DNA of 41,770 nt. Source: SZUA-448 sp045593785 (lineage in GTDB: Bacteria > Bacillota > Clostridia > Lachnospirales > Lachnospiraceae). The DNA is taken from the NCBI GenBank assembly GCA_045593785.1, contig JAZNXH010000162.1:1-41770 (forward strand), in the 5' to 3' direction. Under the pieces are notes generated by a model, which saw only the letters and a list, made by a program, of their open reading frames with translations, had not been told where the DNA came from and did no database searches. Position numbers and translations under genes: made by a program. Positions 15,790-24,869 of the stretch are shown here, in pieces. The first letter of the stretch is position 1, and the number at the start of each line of letters is the position of its first letter.

Positions 15790-16200
15790 CTAGCACTTAC
15801 CTGCACTTACCTTCACTGCCTTGCCTTCAGAAAGATCTGCGCTGAAGCTGAGTTTTCCACTGATATTGGTCTTCATCTTACCGATGACAGCTTCGTCCAC
15901 TGTTAATTCATACTCGCTCTCTTCACAAAGCCCCAGGGTAATCTGTGCATTGTCCTGACCGCTTACCGTAAAACTTACGCCGCAAGCTTCTGCCTGAAAT
16001 CCTTCTACCGTCGTTCCCGGTACCGATTCATATACAAACAATCCGTTCTTCTCAAGCTTGGTAATCTCATAAAAAGTCTTTACTTTATAAAGATCGCCAC
16101 CTATTTCGTAATCGGATACTTTTGTCTTCTCCTGCAATCTGTAATCACCAAAACTGATGCTTCCATCCTGCGCAGTACGGATAATTGTATTTTCTGACAT
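15790..16200 (-). CDS. Small conserved protein next to radA, function unknown
   Basis: A 136-residue, mostly beta-strand protein without signal peptide or membrane segment. It begins MSENTIIRTAQDGSISFGDY and contains KVSDYEIGGDLYKVKTFYEITKLEKNG, VYESVPGTTVEGF and VIGKMKTNISGKLSFS regions. From memory, related clostridial proteins carry the database name endosialidase, but nothing resembles a sialidase catalytic domain and the size is far too small, so I do not use that name. AGGAGGACAAAGTA precedes the ATG at 16200, a strong ribosome binding site. It lies between clpC (90 bases upstream) and radA (5 bases downstream). The conserved position suggests a link with protein quality control or DNA repair, which is unproven. 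Confidence 0.85.
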   Translation of the reverse strand: MSENTIIRTAQDGSISFGDYRLQEKTKVSDYEIGGDLYKVKTFYEITKLEKNGLFVYESVPGTTVEGFQAEACGVSFTVSGQDNAQITLGLCEESEYELTVDEAVIGKMKTNISGKLSFSADLSEGKAVKVSAGKC

Positions 16201-16233
16201 TACTTTGTCCTCCTAATGGTAACTTACAAATAA

Positions 16234-16262
16234 ATTATAGCTCAATGTACTAACAAATTCCA
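16234..16262 (-). promoter_or_regulatory. Possible promoter between clpC and the small gene
   Basis: Reverse-strand TATAAT (16234-16239) is a perfect -10, but the -35 at 17 bases (TGGAAT) is poor. It lies in the only sizeable gap (89 bases) between clpC and radA and could add transcription of radA and the genes after it. Confidence 0.35.
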
Positions 16263-16289
16263 GCAATATATTTTTAATTTTTTGTGAAG

Positions 16290-18752
16290 TTATTGCTTAT
16301 TTTTTGAACGCGGTTTCGAAACTGAAAATTGCAATGCATTGTTCTTTACCGTCAGCGTTACACTGTCACCTGCATGTACTTTTCCTTCCAGAATCCGCTC
16401 TGCCAGTACATCCTCCACATTCGTCAGAATCGCACGGCGTAACGGTCTAGCGCCGTATTTATCATCTGAACCTTTCTCGAGAAGAAACTGTACCGCTTCT
16501 TCTTTTACCTTGAGTTTAATCTGCATCTGCTCCATGCAGCGCTTCGAAAGCTCCTTCAACATCAGACGTACGATATCGCTCAGGTTTTCTTTGCTCAACT
16601 GACGGAATACGATAATCTCGTCGATACGGTTGATAAACTCCGGCTTGAAAAGACGTTTTACTTCCTCCATTACGCCTTCCTTCATCCGTACATAATCCGC
16701 ATTCGCATCTTCTTTGGATGAAAAACCGAACTTTTTCGGCGCCACGATGCTCTGCGCACCGGCATTCGAAGTCATAATGATAATCGTATTCTTAAAACTC
16801 ACTTTACGACCTTTTGCATCCGTAATATGCCCGTCATCCAGCACCTGTAACAGAACATTAAACACATCCGGATGTGCTTTTTCAATCTCATCAAACAGCA
16901 CTACGGAATATGGTTTTCTGCGTACCTTCTCGCTGAACTGGCCACCCTCGTCATGCCCTACATATCCGGGCGGTGAACCAATCAGTTTGGACACACTGTG
17001 TTTTTCCATAAACTCGGACATATCCACACGGATCACAGCTTCTTCATTACCAAACACAGCTTCCGCAAGTGCTTTGGACAATTCGGTCTTACCGACACCG
17101 GTCGGCCCTAAGAACAGGAACGAACCTACCGGCCGTTTGGGATCTTTTAGTCCTACGCGGCCTCTTCGGATTGCTTTGGATACCGCCGTTACCGCTTCTT
17201 CCTGTCCCACAACACGCTGATGCAGGGTATCTTCCAGATGCATCAGTCTCGCACCTTCGTCTTCGGTAATCTTTGTTACCGGAATTTTTGTCATCCGGGC
17301 AATCAACTCAGCAATTTCTTCTTTTGTCACCGTCATCTGCTGCGTGGAACGATATCTTTCCCAACTTTTTTTCAAGCGTTGTATCTTTTTGGCACCGTTT
17401 TTCTGCCGTGCAAGAAGCTCTCCGGTTTTCTTAAGATCTCCCTGTGACATGGTCCCCTGAATCTGTCGTTCCAGATCCTGCTGCTCCATTTCCAGCTCTT
17501 TCAGTCCTTTCGGAGCCGTCGCGCGTTCCAACTGCAATGCAGAAGCGGCCTCGTCCAATAGGTCAATTGCTTTATCCGGAAGGAAACGGTCATTGATATA
17601 CCGGTGACTCATCGTAACAGTTGCGATTACCGTCTCATCCGGCAATTCCACACCATGATGTTTCTCATATACCGGACGCAGGCCTTTCAGAATTGCAATT
17701 GCCTCTTCTTCTGTCGGTTCTTCTACACGGATTGGCTGAAATCTGCGTTCCAATGCTGCATCTTTTTCAATATGCTTGCGATACTCTTCCAGCGTGGTTG
17801 CCCCAATCACCTGCAGATCGCCGCGTGACAATGCCGGCTTCATAATGTTGGATGCATCCAGAGAGCCTTCTGCACTTCCGGCTCCTACAATCGTATGAAG
17901 TTCATCAATGAACAGTAATACGTCTCCTGCTGTCTCAGCCTCTACAATTACGGAGCGGATTCGTTCTTCGAATTCTCCTCTGTACTTTGAACCTGCAACC
18001 ATACCGGACATATCCAGAGACAGAAGACGAACCCCCTGTAATGCTTCCGGCACATCATTTCTTACGATACGTTGTGCCAGAGCTTCTACAATTGCAGTTT
18101 TTCCGACACCCGGTTCGCCGATAAGACACGGATTGTTTTTGGTTCTGCGGCTCAGCACCTGAATCAAACGTTGTAATTCTTCTTCACGACCTACAACCGG
18201 ATCCATTTTTCCTTCTTTTGCCTTCCGCGTCATATCACGCGCATACTGGTCTAAAGTAGGGGTATTCGAACTCTCATGCGCACGCAGTCTTAATATCTCC
18301 GCACGAATGTCTAACGGATCCACACCCATCGTTTCCAACAGTTCCGTACAAATCTTTTTAATATCGAAGCCCAAAGTATTCAACAGACGCATTGCCAGAC
18401 ATCCCGGTTCACTCAACAAACCAAGAAATATATGTTCCGTTCCGACTTTTTTGGAATAGAAATACTCTGCTTCTTCTTCGCTTCGCCGAAGCACAGACAG
18501 AACGCGTGGCGTAAACTGGTCTCTTTCCGCTGCACCAAACTCAGATTGCGGCTTCACCAATTGTTCGATTGCATTATCTATTTTTGAAAGTGTCACTCCG
18601 TTCCTCAGTAAAACTTCAGATACGGCACAATCTTCATACAATACTCCCATTAGCATATGTTCTGACCCGACATATGGCGACTTCAATCTCTTTGCCAATA
18701 GTTTCGCTTTATTAATTGCCTGTTGTGCTGATTCTGTATACTCCTTCTTCAC
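16290..18752 (-). CDS. clpC: ATP-dependent Clp protease ATPase ClpC
   Basis: An 820-residue class I Clp/Hsp100 unfoldase. In order: double Clp-N repeats (about residues 1-145); first AAA+ module with Walker A GEPGVGKTA and Walker B LLFIDELHTI; a coiled middle domain (about 410-475, ELEMEQQDLERQIQ onwards) typical of ClpC; second AAA+ module with GPTGVGKTE and VVLFDEIEKAH; and a C-terminal D2-small domain with YGARPLRRAI. A KFGFSS loop in D2 is in the position of the ClpP-binding VGF loop. It unfolds substrates for ClpP in the cytosol. It starts at a GTG behind GGAGTAAGCA, 17 bases after the stop of the cohesin-like gene. The usual ctsR, mcsA and mcsB genes are absent upstream, so control may differ from the classic clpC operon. 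Confidence 0.97.
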   Translation of the reverse strand: MKKEYTESAQQAINKAKLLAKRLKSPYVGSEHMLMGVLYEDCAVSEVLLRNGVTLSKIDNAIEQLVKPQSEFGAAERDQFTPRVLSVLRRSEEEAEYFYSKKVGTEHIFLGLLSEPGCLAMRLLNTLGFDIKKICTELLETMGVDPLDIRAEILRLRAHESSNTPTLDQYARDMTRKAKEGKMDPVVGREEELQRLIQVLSRRTKNNPCLIGEPGVGKTAIVEALAQRIVRNDVPEALQGVRLLSLDMSGMVAGSKYRGEFEERIRSVIVEAETAGDVLLFIDELHTIVGAGSAEGSLDASNIMKPALSRGDLQVIGATTLEEYRKHIEKDAALERRFQPIRVEEPTEEEAIAILKGLRPVYEKHHGVELPDETVIATVTMSHRYINDRFLPDKAIDLLDEAASALQLERATAPKGLKELEMEQQDLERQIQGTMSQGDLKKTGELLARQKNGAKKIQRLKKSWERYRSTQQMTVTKEEIAELIARMTKIPVTKITEDEGARLMHLEDTLHQRVVGQEEAVTAVSKAIRRGRVGLKDPKRPVGSFLFLGPTGVGKTELSKALAEAVFGNEEAVIRVDMSEFMEKHSVSKLIGSPPGYVGHDEGGQFSEKVRRKPYSVVLFDEIEKAHPDVFNVLLQVLDDGHITDAKGRKVSFKNTIIIMTSNAGAQSIVAPKKFGFSSKEDANADYVRMKEGVMEEVKRLFKPEFINRIDEIIVFRQLSKENLSDIVRLMLKELSKRCMEQMQIKLKVKEEAVQFLLEKGSDDKYGARPLRRAILTNVEDVLAERILEGKVHAGDSVTLTVKNNALQFSVSKPRSKNKQ

Positions 18753-18769
18753 TGCTTACTCCATTCTGA

Positions 18770-20041
18770 TTAATCTAATTCATCCCGTGTATCTTTGGAC
18801 TTTAATGCAAAATATATCATTCCGATTGCAGTCAGCAGCCACAAAGCAACTAATGCTGCAATAATAAATGACATTGTTGATATATTCTTCTCGTACTCTT
18901 CCAGCAATTCACCGGATGTACTTTCCTGCGGGTTTGTCTCTTCCCTTGTAACAATAATATCTTCTGTCATAAACCGCTGGATGGTCTTCTCTGCCCGGTC
19001 ATACCGGTACAAAGCAGCCTCACCGCCTTCCCGCTTCAGAACCAACAAAGCAAAATCACTTCCTGCATTGGCAGACGGTGTATAAGCTGTCAGGCTGATT
19101 CCGGATATCATCAGCTTTGTTTTCTGATATCCTGCCGGAATCGTCAAGTCGGCCGGCAACTCACAGACCGTAAAACGGTAATTCCCTTGAAGAAAAATAT
19201 CGCCGTCTTCTTCTACCGCTTCCAGTCTCCACACAAATCCCTGTTCCTCCGGTACTTCTTCCGGCTCTTGCGGCGGTACTTCTTCCGTGGGCGTCGGTGT
19301 AGGTAAAACAGTCTCTGATTTTGTTACATTGATAATATACTCTTGTATTTTACCGTTCTCTGCCGTCACGAAGATATGCACGGTATTTTCACCAAGATAT
19401 AACGGCGAATCCCCCGAAACAGTAACCCGTGCATTGGCATCCTCTGCTAGTGCACTGACAAACAGATTTGGAACCATTTCCGAAACTGACGTACGATATA
19501 CATACACTTCCGGATCAAATTCCGGGCTCAGAACACCGGGGCTGATTTTCAACGACCCCAGACGGGCATTGTCCGATGCCTCTACTGCCGGTGCAATTGT
19601 AATCGGGGTTACGGTCGAGGATACTGACATCAATTGTGAATCCTCCGCGCGATACACTTTCGGTTGATTCATAACTGATATCTCGGTCGAGCCGGGCTGC
19701 AGTGCAGTAAACTTAATCAGATAACGTTTGGAAGTCCCTGCAACCGATGAAAATACGTCAGATACTTTCAGAATACCGTCACCACCGGCCACACTGCTGG
19801 TAGCAAGACGAAACTCAAGATAATCCGAATCATATGAGATATAACTTTCTACATCTCCGATGTTTTCATCTGCATCTACTGTCATATATAAATTTACCGT
19901 ATCACCTACCGTAATCTCAGTCTCCTGTAACAGAAAACCGATTGCCGCACTGGCCGCATATGCCTGCAGCGGCCGCCCGAACCGGACCGCCGCTGTCAGT
20001 ATAATACATATAACACTAATTTTGAAGAGTTTCTTTAACAT
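18770..20041 (-). CDS. Membrane-anchored cohesin-like / cadherin-like protein
   Basis: A 423-residue surface protein. It has a signal peptide (to about residue 29), then a cohesin-type beta domain (about 33-150; ITVGDTVNLYMTVDADENIG, then GDVESYISYDSDYLEF), then a cadherin-like beta-sandwich domain (about 158-245; LGSLKISPGVLSPEFDP, ending YIINV), a Pro/Glu linker (TPTPTEEVPPQEPEEVPEE), a third unassigned domain, and a C-terminal membrane helix (about 393-415) with a short basic tail. The cadherin-like domain resembles the C-terminal domain of the neighbouring GH73 protein. The start at 20041 lies 2 bases after that gene's stop, so the pair is translationally coupled. Its role is probably to bind or position surface proteins at the membrane. 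No dockerin was seen in the window. Confidence 0.85.
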   Translation of the reverse strand: MLKKLFKISVICIILTAAVRFGRPLQAYAASAAIGFLLQETEITVGDTVNLYMTVDADENIGDVESYISYDSDYLEFRLATSSVAGGDGILKVSDVFSSVAGTSKRYLIKFTALQPGSTEISVMNQPKVYRAEDSQLMSVSSTVTPITIAPAVEASDNARLGSLKISPGVLSPEFDPEVYVYRTSVSEMVPNLFVSALAEDANARVTVSGDSPLYLGENTVHIFVTAENGKIQEYIINVTKSETVLPTPTPTEEVPPQEPEEVPEEQGFVWRLEAVEEDGDIFLQGNYRFTVCELPADLTIPAGYQKTKLMISGISLTAYTPSANAGSDFALLVLKREGGEAALYRYDRAEKTIQRFMTEDIIVTREETNPQESTSGELLEEYEKNISTMSFIIAALVALWLLTAIGMIYFALKSKDTRDELD

Positions 20042-20043
20042 AT

Positions 20044-23000
20044 CTATTCCCTAATTACATTCACTACGTATTCCTTGACATCACCGTTTTCTGCTGTCAC
20101 ATAGATTGAGAGTCGGTTCATACCGGATTCAACCGGATGATATCCTTCTCCTGCAATCGTAGCCTTCTTACTTACCGGAGTGCCGGTCAGCGAAATAAAA
20201 CCACAATCCTGACTGACAATCACGGAATATTCCTGATCCTTGGAACCGTCAAAGGTCGGAGTCAGACTAATCTTGTTGCCGTCAATATCCGTAACATTCA
20301 ACGAGCTCAGCCAGTTATTCGGATTTGCTTCGTATGCAGGTGCTGCACATGCGTATTCCGGCATATTCAGATATACCGGGATAGAGAATACAATCGGAAG
20401 ATTGTATGCGTCTGCTCCGTATGCCTGTAACATCTTCTTACCTTCTGCCCAAGGTGCTTCCACATTGGCCATATATTGGTGTGAATAGGTTGATGTCTGC
20501 GTCATATTGAACTTCTGCAGATAAATTGTATTCTGTCCACGTCCTACAATGTAATTATAACCAAGATAGTGTCCGCCACCTACGATGGAACGGTACGGAT
20601 TCGTCCACGGTATCAGTGACGCCTCGTTTAATGCAGCATTGGTACTGCCGTCACGTGCAAACTTCAGACCATTTGCAATGTTACCACCTGCAACGGTACT
20701 GTGATATGCACCGATATTATAGAAGTTATACAGTCCCTCCAGTCCTGCAACAGTACCGCTGACACTGTTGCTCAGCGTATTGGTGCCGTTCACGACTTCC
20801 TGTTTCGCACGGGCTGCCAGATGGTACGGACTGACGCCGGAATACTCCGCTGCTTCAATAAATGTCTGACCGTAAGTAATACTTTGCTGTATACCGTATT
20901 CATCCGTGTAGGTGTACGAAGAATTCGACATTTTTGTATTCTTTAGAATATTCTCTACACCTGCCAGTGTCTGGAATGACGGTTCGTAAGTCAGTATCTC
21001 AAACTGGAATACATAGTCTTCTACTAACCAGTTTCTCGGATCCATGTAATATGCAAGTCCGTCTCTTGATACTGTTACCCAATATGAACCATCATATACA
21101 ATATAGCTATCAGTTTTCCAATTATATGCGCCTTTTTCATGAGACTTCCACTGGGTTGCCTTGCTGTTCGGAATCAGGTTTTTACCAACAATGTCTTCGT
21201 TGTCCAGTGCCGTATTCCAATCCAGTCCGGTATGATATGCCTTGAACTCCCAGTTAGGATATTTCGCATGTAATTCCCTCAGGTACGGTTTGTAACTTTC
21301 GGGGAAACCCTGCAGCAACAATTTAGCCTCAAAATCCAGATCTTCTCCATTCAGTTCCACATCGGACGACCGTCCCAGAAGCACATACTTTGTATTGACA
21401 TAGCCGCTTAATACTTCACTGTTATACTGGAACGAAATCTTACGCCACTCAACTCCATCGACCTCAAGTGCACCGATTACTTCAACTTCTTTTCCGTTGT
21501 TCAACAATACAGATCTGCCGTCCATTGTCTTTACGGAAGAACCGCTGTAACCCGGTTCCTGCTTCACGATGAGTGATGTGCTGACATTCTGGATTTCACC
21601 CGGACCAACATAAGGTGTCGGGGTCGGGGATGGACTCGGAGTCGGCGTTGCTGTCGGCGTCGGCGTTGCCGTAATCTTCGGAGTCGGCGTTGCTGTCGGC
21701 GTCGGTGTTGCCGTCGGGGTCGGTGTCACCAGATTGATAGCGTTCGAAGGAACATAGCCTTTGTACTGCGTTCCCTGCATCATAAAACTGATTTCAAACC
21801 ATTGCTTATTCTCTGCCGCTTTCTGCGTCAAAAGGCTTGCAAAATCTCCGGAGGACAACGCAAGAATACTTCCGTTTCCGGCCTTTGCATATGCGGAAGA
21901 AGAACTCGCTTCACTTCGCACCCTGGTTTTATCTGCCGCAATTACTGCATCTACCGGGATTGCAAGATCAAATCGCAGATAGTACCCGTGAACGTATCCA
22001 ATTTCCTGTTTACCATTCACCGTTGTAGCAATCCGATACCATGTTTCATCATCGATATCCACCTCATTCAGGATGGTTACCTTAGTATTTAATTCCAATA
22101 CACCAATCTTGTCCGAGCTCGAATTTGCTTCCTTACGGAAATTCAGACCGTTCGTATTGACATAAGCTGTTATCTGGAAATCCTCATCCGGGTCAATCGG
22201 TGTAACCGGAACCGGAGTTGGAGTCGGACTAGCGGTAGGCGCCGGTGACGGCGTCGGGGTCGGAGCCTCCGTCGGCGTCGTAGTGCCGGAAGATGTCGTC
22301 TTCTTGCTCTGGTAACCGTAGAGATACACATCTTCAGCATTCACATATCCATAATACTTGACACCACTAAGCGTGATTCTCACCCGGAACCACTTATCCA
22401 GATTCGTGTCGTTAATTTCTTTATATACCCAGAGATTCCGGTCTGCCTTTAATGTAATCACATCACCGTTGTTATCTTTCAAAGCAGCGGCAGTATCCGT
22501 TGCGCTTTCGCGCAAATTCAAACCTTCATTCAAGGTTCTGGCATAGAATCCCTTGTCTGTATACAGTGTAATGTACGTGCTCAGCATATAACCGATCTTT
22601 TCCTGACCACCCAGGGTTATCGCCACACGATACCAGTTTTCACCATTGACCCGTTTTTCATTCAGAACCGTTACTTTGGTACCGGCCGTAGCCTGTCCAA
22701 GTTTCTCACTGTCCGTCGTTGCATCACTTCTCAAATTCAGCACAGTCGCATCGACAAAGCCCGGCAACTCAAAATCTGCGTCCGAATAGGTTGATGCAGG
22801 AACCGGAGTTGCTGTCGGCTTTGGTGTAGGTGTTGCTGTCGGTGTCGGCGTACTGGTCGGTTTCTTCGGATCATCTTTCGGACCAGCCGGTTTGTCTGCG
22901 GGATCTTTCGGATCCGGTTTCGGTTTGTCTGCCGGGTCCGGCTTCTCCGCCGGATCTTTCGGGTCTGGTTTTGGTTTGTCTGCCGGTGCAATCTCTGTTA

Positions 23001-23316
23001 CGAGTGACACATACGGTCCGTAAACATAACCGCTGATCTCTTTTCCGCGGAAGGAAGCATTAATCTGATACCATTCCCCACTGGTACCGGTAACTTCAAT
23101 CTCCTGTTGTCCGACAAGATATGCTTCGATACCGTCTACGACTACTCTGCTGTATGTAGTACCCGGACCGGTCCGGACATTAAGCGTACTGACAATTACA
23201 ATCGCATTCGAAGCCGCAAATGCTTCTTGTGGCTTTTGCAGCAATATCTGCGGAACCAGCATGCATATGCATAATAGAAATATAAGATATCGCCTTTTCA
23301 CTACTCGCTTTTCCAT
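20044..23316 (-). CDS. Multi-SH3-domain murein hydrolase (GH73-type glucosaminidase)
   Basis: A 1090-residue secreted protein. Signal peptide about 1-34. About six bacterial SH3 domains are seen at roughly 37-108, 188-255, 258-338, 385-455, 460-530 and 575-650, each with an LN(L/F)R-like start and a W(Y/F)-x-(I/V) core. They are split by Pro-rich linkers: a KPDPKDPA-type repeat and Thr-Pro repeats. A glucosaminidase domain follows (about 760-950), with QTFIEAAEYSGVSPYHLAAR and the likely catalytic Glu in AKQEVVNG. The C-terminal approximately 85 residues form a cadherin-like domain ending VKEYVVNVIRE. It should cut peptidoglycan glycan strands outside the cell, held by SH3 domains. It heads the series leading to clpC and radA. 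GAGG precedes the ATG at 23316. It has no sortase motif or membrane anchor; it is secreted or wall-bound. Confidence 0.93.
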   Translation of the reverse strand: MEKRVVKRRYLIFLLCICMLVPQILLQKPQEAFAASNAIVIVSTLNVRTGPGTTYSRVVVDGIEAYLVGQQEIEVTGTSGEWYQINASFRGKEISGYVYGPYVSLVTEIAPADKPKPDPKDPAEKPDPADKPKPDPKDPADKPAGPKDDPKKPTSTPTPTATPTPKPTATPVPASTYSDADFELPGFVDATVLNLRSDATTDSEKLGQATAGTKVTVLNEKRVNGENWYRVAITLGGQEKIGYMLSTYITLYTDKGFYARTLNEGLNLRESATDTAAALKDNNGDVITLKADRNLWVYKEINDTNLDKWFRVRITLSGVKYYGYVNAEDVYLYGYQSKKTTSSGTTTPTEAPTPTPSPAPTASPTPTPVPVTPIDPDEDFQITAYVNTNGLNFRKEANSSSDKIGVLELNTKVTILNEVDIDDETWYRIATTVNGKQEIGYVHGYYLRFDLAIPVDAVIAADKTRVRSEASSSSAYAKAGNGSILALSSGDFASLLTQKAAENKQWFEISFMMQGTQYKGYVPSNAINLVTPTPTATPTPTATPTPKITATPTPTATPTPSPSPTPTPYVGPGEIQNVSTSLIVKQEPGYSGSSVKTMDGRSVLLNNGKEVEVIGALEVDGVEWRKISFQYNSEVLSGYVNTKYVLLGRSSDVELNGEDLDFEAKLLLQGFPESYKPYLRELHAKYPNWEFKAYHTGLDWNTALDNEDIVGKNLIPNSKATQWKSHEKGAYNWKTDSYIVYDGSYWVTVSRDGLAYYMDPRNWLVEDYVFQFEILTYEPSFQTLAGVENILKNTKMSNSSYTYTDEYGIQQSITYGQTFIEAAEYSGVSPYHLAARAKQEVVNGTNTLSNSVSGTVAGLEGLYNFYNIGAYHSTVAGGNIANGLKFARDGSTNAALNEASLIPWTNPYRSIVGGGHYLGYNYIVGRGQNTIYLQKFNMTQTSTYSHQYMANVEAPWAEGKKMLQAYGADAYNLPIVFSIPVYLNMPEYACAAPAYEANPNNWLSSLNVTDIDGNKISLTPTFDGSKDQEYSVIVSQDCGFISLTGTPVSKKATIAGEGYHPVESGMNRLSIYVTAENGDVKEYVVNVIRE
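21639..21722. repeat. Two 42-bp tandem repeats encoding a Thr-Pro linker
   Basis: Two nearly identical 42-base units, beginning GAGTCGGCGTTGCTGTCGGC on the plus strand (second copy offset by 42 bases), encode 14-residue Thr/Pro/Ala linker units of the SH3/GH73 protein. They lie within a longer GTCGG-rich stretch. Slippage or recombination here would vary linker length between strains. Confidence 0.75.
22901..22986. repeat. 51-bp repeat encoding a charged Lys/Pro/Asp linker
   Basis: Two copies of a unit beginning GGATCTTTCGG, at 22901 and 22952, encode the 17-residue-period KPDPKDPA-type linker of the SH3/GH73 protein. The copies are well conserved over about 35 bases, suggesting recent tandem duplication. 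Confidence 0.7.
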
Positions 23317-23461
23317 TATTTCCTCATTTCTGTCCTACAGTTCCTAATATATTCCAAATTACCTCATATACATCTCATGGTAGGCATTATATTGTCTACA
23401 TATGGCACGAATGTGGCAATACTTCGTCAAAAAACACACGATATTGTGACCAATTTAGCTT

Positions 23462-23470
23462 ATTATACCA
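23462..23470 (-). promoter_or_regulatory. Extended -10 promoter upstream of the SH3/GH73 gene
   Basis: Reverse-strand TGGTATAAT, an extended -10, lies 145 bases before the gene start and just after the glyA terminator region. The -35 region is poor, as is allowed for extended -10 promoters. A closer TATAAT lies at about 23387-23392 without a good -35. The 245-base gap between glyA and this gene holds only these signals and the terminator. Confidence 0.45.
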
Positions 23471-23501
23471 TTATCGGTTACAGAGTACCACAAAAAAATA
23501 C

Positions 23502-23533
23502 AAAAAAGTCCGCAAACCGGATGGTCTGCGGAC
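23502..23533 (-). terminator. Intrinsic terminator of glyA
   Basis: Reverse-strand GTCCGCA (23527-23533) pairs with TGCGGAC (23508-23514) and is followed by six T (23502-23507). It lies 30 bases after the glyA stop and closes the purine / glyA block. Confidence 0.9.
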
Positions 23534-23562
23534 TAAAAACTCATCATTCAGTTGTGTAACAC

Positions 23563-24801
23563 TTAGAACAACGGATAGGAATCAGTAAGAACCTTAACGA
23601 GAGACTTCGCCTGCTCGATATTCTTCTCCGGATCCTTCACCATGAGAGAAATTGCCTCAGCGATGATATCCATATCCTGTACCTTCATGCCACGAGTGGT
23701 AACAGCCGGAGTTCCAAGACGGATACCGCTGGTAACATTTGCAGATGCCGGATCATTCGGGATGGAATTCTTGTTACAGGTAATATTTGCTGCATCAAGG
23801 AAGTGCTCGCAATCCTTACCGGTCACACCAACACTTCTTAAGTCAACCAGCATCAGGTGATTATCGGTACCGCCGGATACAAGATCAAATCCACGGTTCA
23901 TCAAGCCCTTCGCAAGTGCCTGTGCGTTATCAACCACGTTCTTTGCATATTCCTTGAATGACGGCTGCAGTGCTTCACCGAAACATACCGCCTTTGCAGC
24001 GATTACATGCTCGAGCGGTCCACCCTGGATACCCGGGAAGATGGCTTTGTTAATCTTGTGCTCGGTTGCAAACTCTTCGCTGGAAAGAATCAAGCCGCCA
24101 CGCGGTCCGCGCAAAGTCTTGTGTGTTGTAGTCGTAGTCACGTGCGCATACGGAATCGGGCTCTCATGGTATCCGGTAGCAACCAGACCTGCAATGTGAG
24201 CGATATCTGCCATGAGGTATGCACCAACCATGTCAGCGATCTCACGGAAACGCTTAAAGTCAATCTTTCTTGCGTATGCACTTGCGCCGCAAACGATAAG
24301 CTTCGGTTTGCATTCCTTTGCAATACGCTCTACTTCGTCGTAATCAATATAACCGTTCTCATCAACGCCGTAAGGAACAATGTTGAAATAAGAACCGGAG
24401 AAGTTTACCTTGCTACCATGAGACAGGTGTCCACCATGTGCAAGGTTCATACCCATAACGGTATCACCCGGCTGAAGAAGACAGAAGAACACACCCATAT
24501 TAGCCTGTGCACCGGAATGCGGCTGAACATTTGCATAAGTACAGCCAAACAACTTCTTTGCACGCTCAATTGCAAGGGTCTCAACAATATCAACATACTC
24601 GCAGCCACCGTAGTAACGCTTTCCCGGATAACCCTCTGCGTACTTGTTGGTCAGCGGGCTTCCCATTGCTGCCATAACAGCCTTACTTACGAAGTTCTCG
24701 GAAGCGATGAGCTCGATGTGGCTCTCCTGACGCTGCATTTCCTGTTCAATCCCTGCCCAAAGCTCGGGATCTGCATTCTTGATAAAATCTTCTGAAAACA
24801 T
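23563..24801 (-). CDS. glyA: Serine hydroxymethyltransferase
   Basis: A 412-residue PLP enzyme that converts serine and tetrahydrofolate to glycine and 5,10-methylene-THF in the cytosol. Diagnostic stretches: ELIASENFVSKAV, NKYAEGYPGKRYYGGCEYVD, PHSGAQANMGVFF, the Lys-containing HVTTTTTHKTLRGPRGG that binds PLP, and GVTSGIRLG-like SANVTSGIRLGTPAVTTRG. The length is normal. An AAAGGAG lies before the ATG. It follows purD by 107 bases and has its own promoter at 24870-24898. Its products, glycine (a PurD substrate) and one-carbon units (for formyl-THF used by PurN), explain its place beside the purine genes. Confidence 0.98.
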   Translation of the reverse strand: MFSEDFIKNADPELWAGIEQEMQRQESHIELIASENFVSKAVMAAMGSPLTNKYAEGYPGKRYYGGCEYVDIVETLAIERAKKLFGCTYANVQPHSGAQANMGVFFCLLQPGDTVMGMNLAHGGHLSHGSKVNFSGSYFNIVPYGVDENGYIDYDEVERIAKECKPKLIVCGASAYARKIDFKRFREIADMVGAYLMADIAHIAGLVATGYHESPIPYAHVTTTTTHKTLRGPRGGLILSSEEFATEHKINKAIFPGIQGGPLEHVIAAKAVCFGEALQPSFKEYAKNVVDNAQALAKGLMNRGFDLVSGGTDNHLMLVDLRSVGVTGKDCEHFLDAANITCNKNSIPNDPASANVTSGIRLGTPAVTTRGMKVQDMDIIAEAISLMVKDPEKNIEQAKSLVKVLTDSYPLF

Positions 24802-24869
24802 GATACGACTCCTTTGTTATATTGTAATATTATTTTCACTTTATTATAGTAACGCAACAACAATTTTAG

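Noticed and set aside
15790..16200. Endosialidase function for the small protein before radA
   Set aside because: The protein is far shorter than sialidases and has no catalytic motif that I can see.
21600..22990. CRISPR-like or short tandem repeat array
   Set aside because: The repeats are in frame inside a coding sequence and encode Thr-Pro and Lys-Pro-Asp linkers; there are no spacers.
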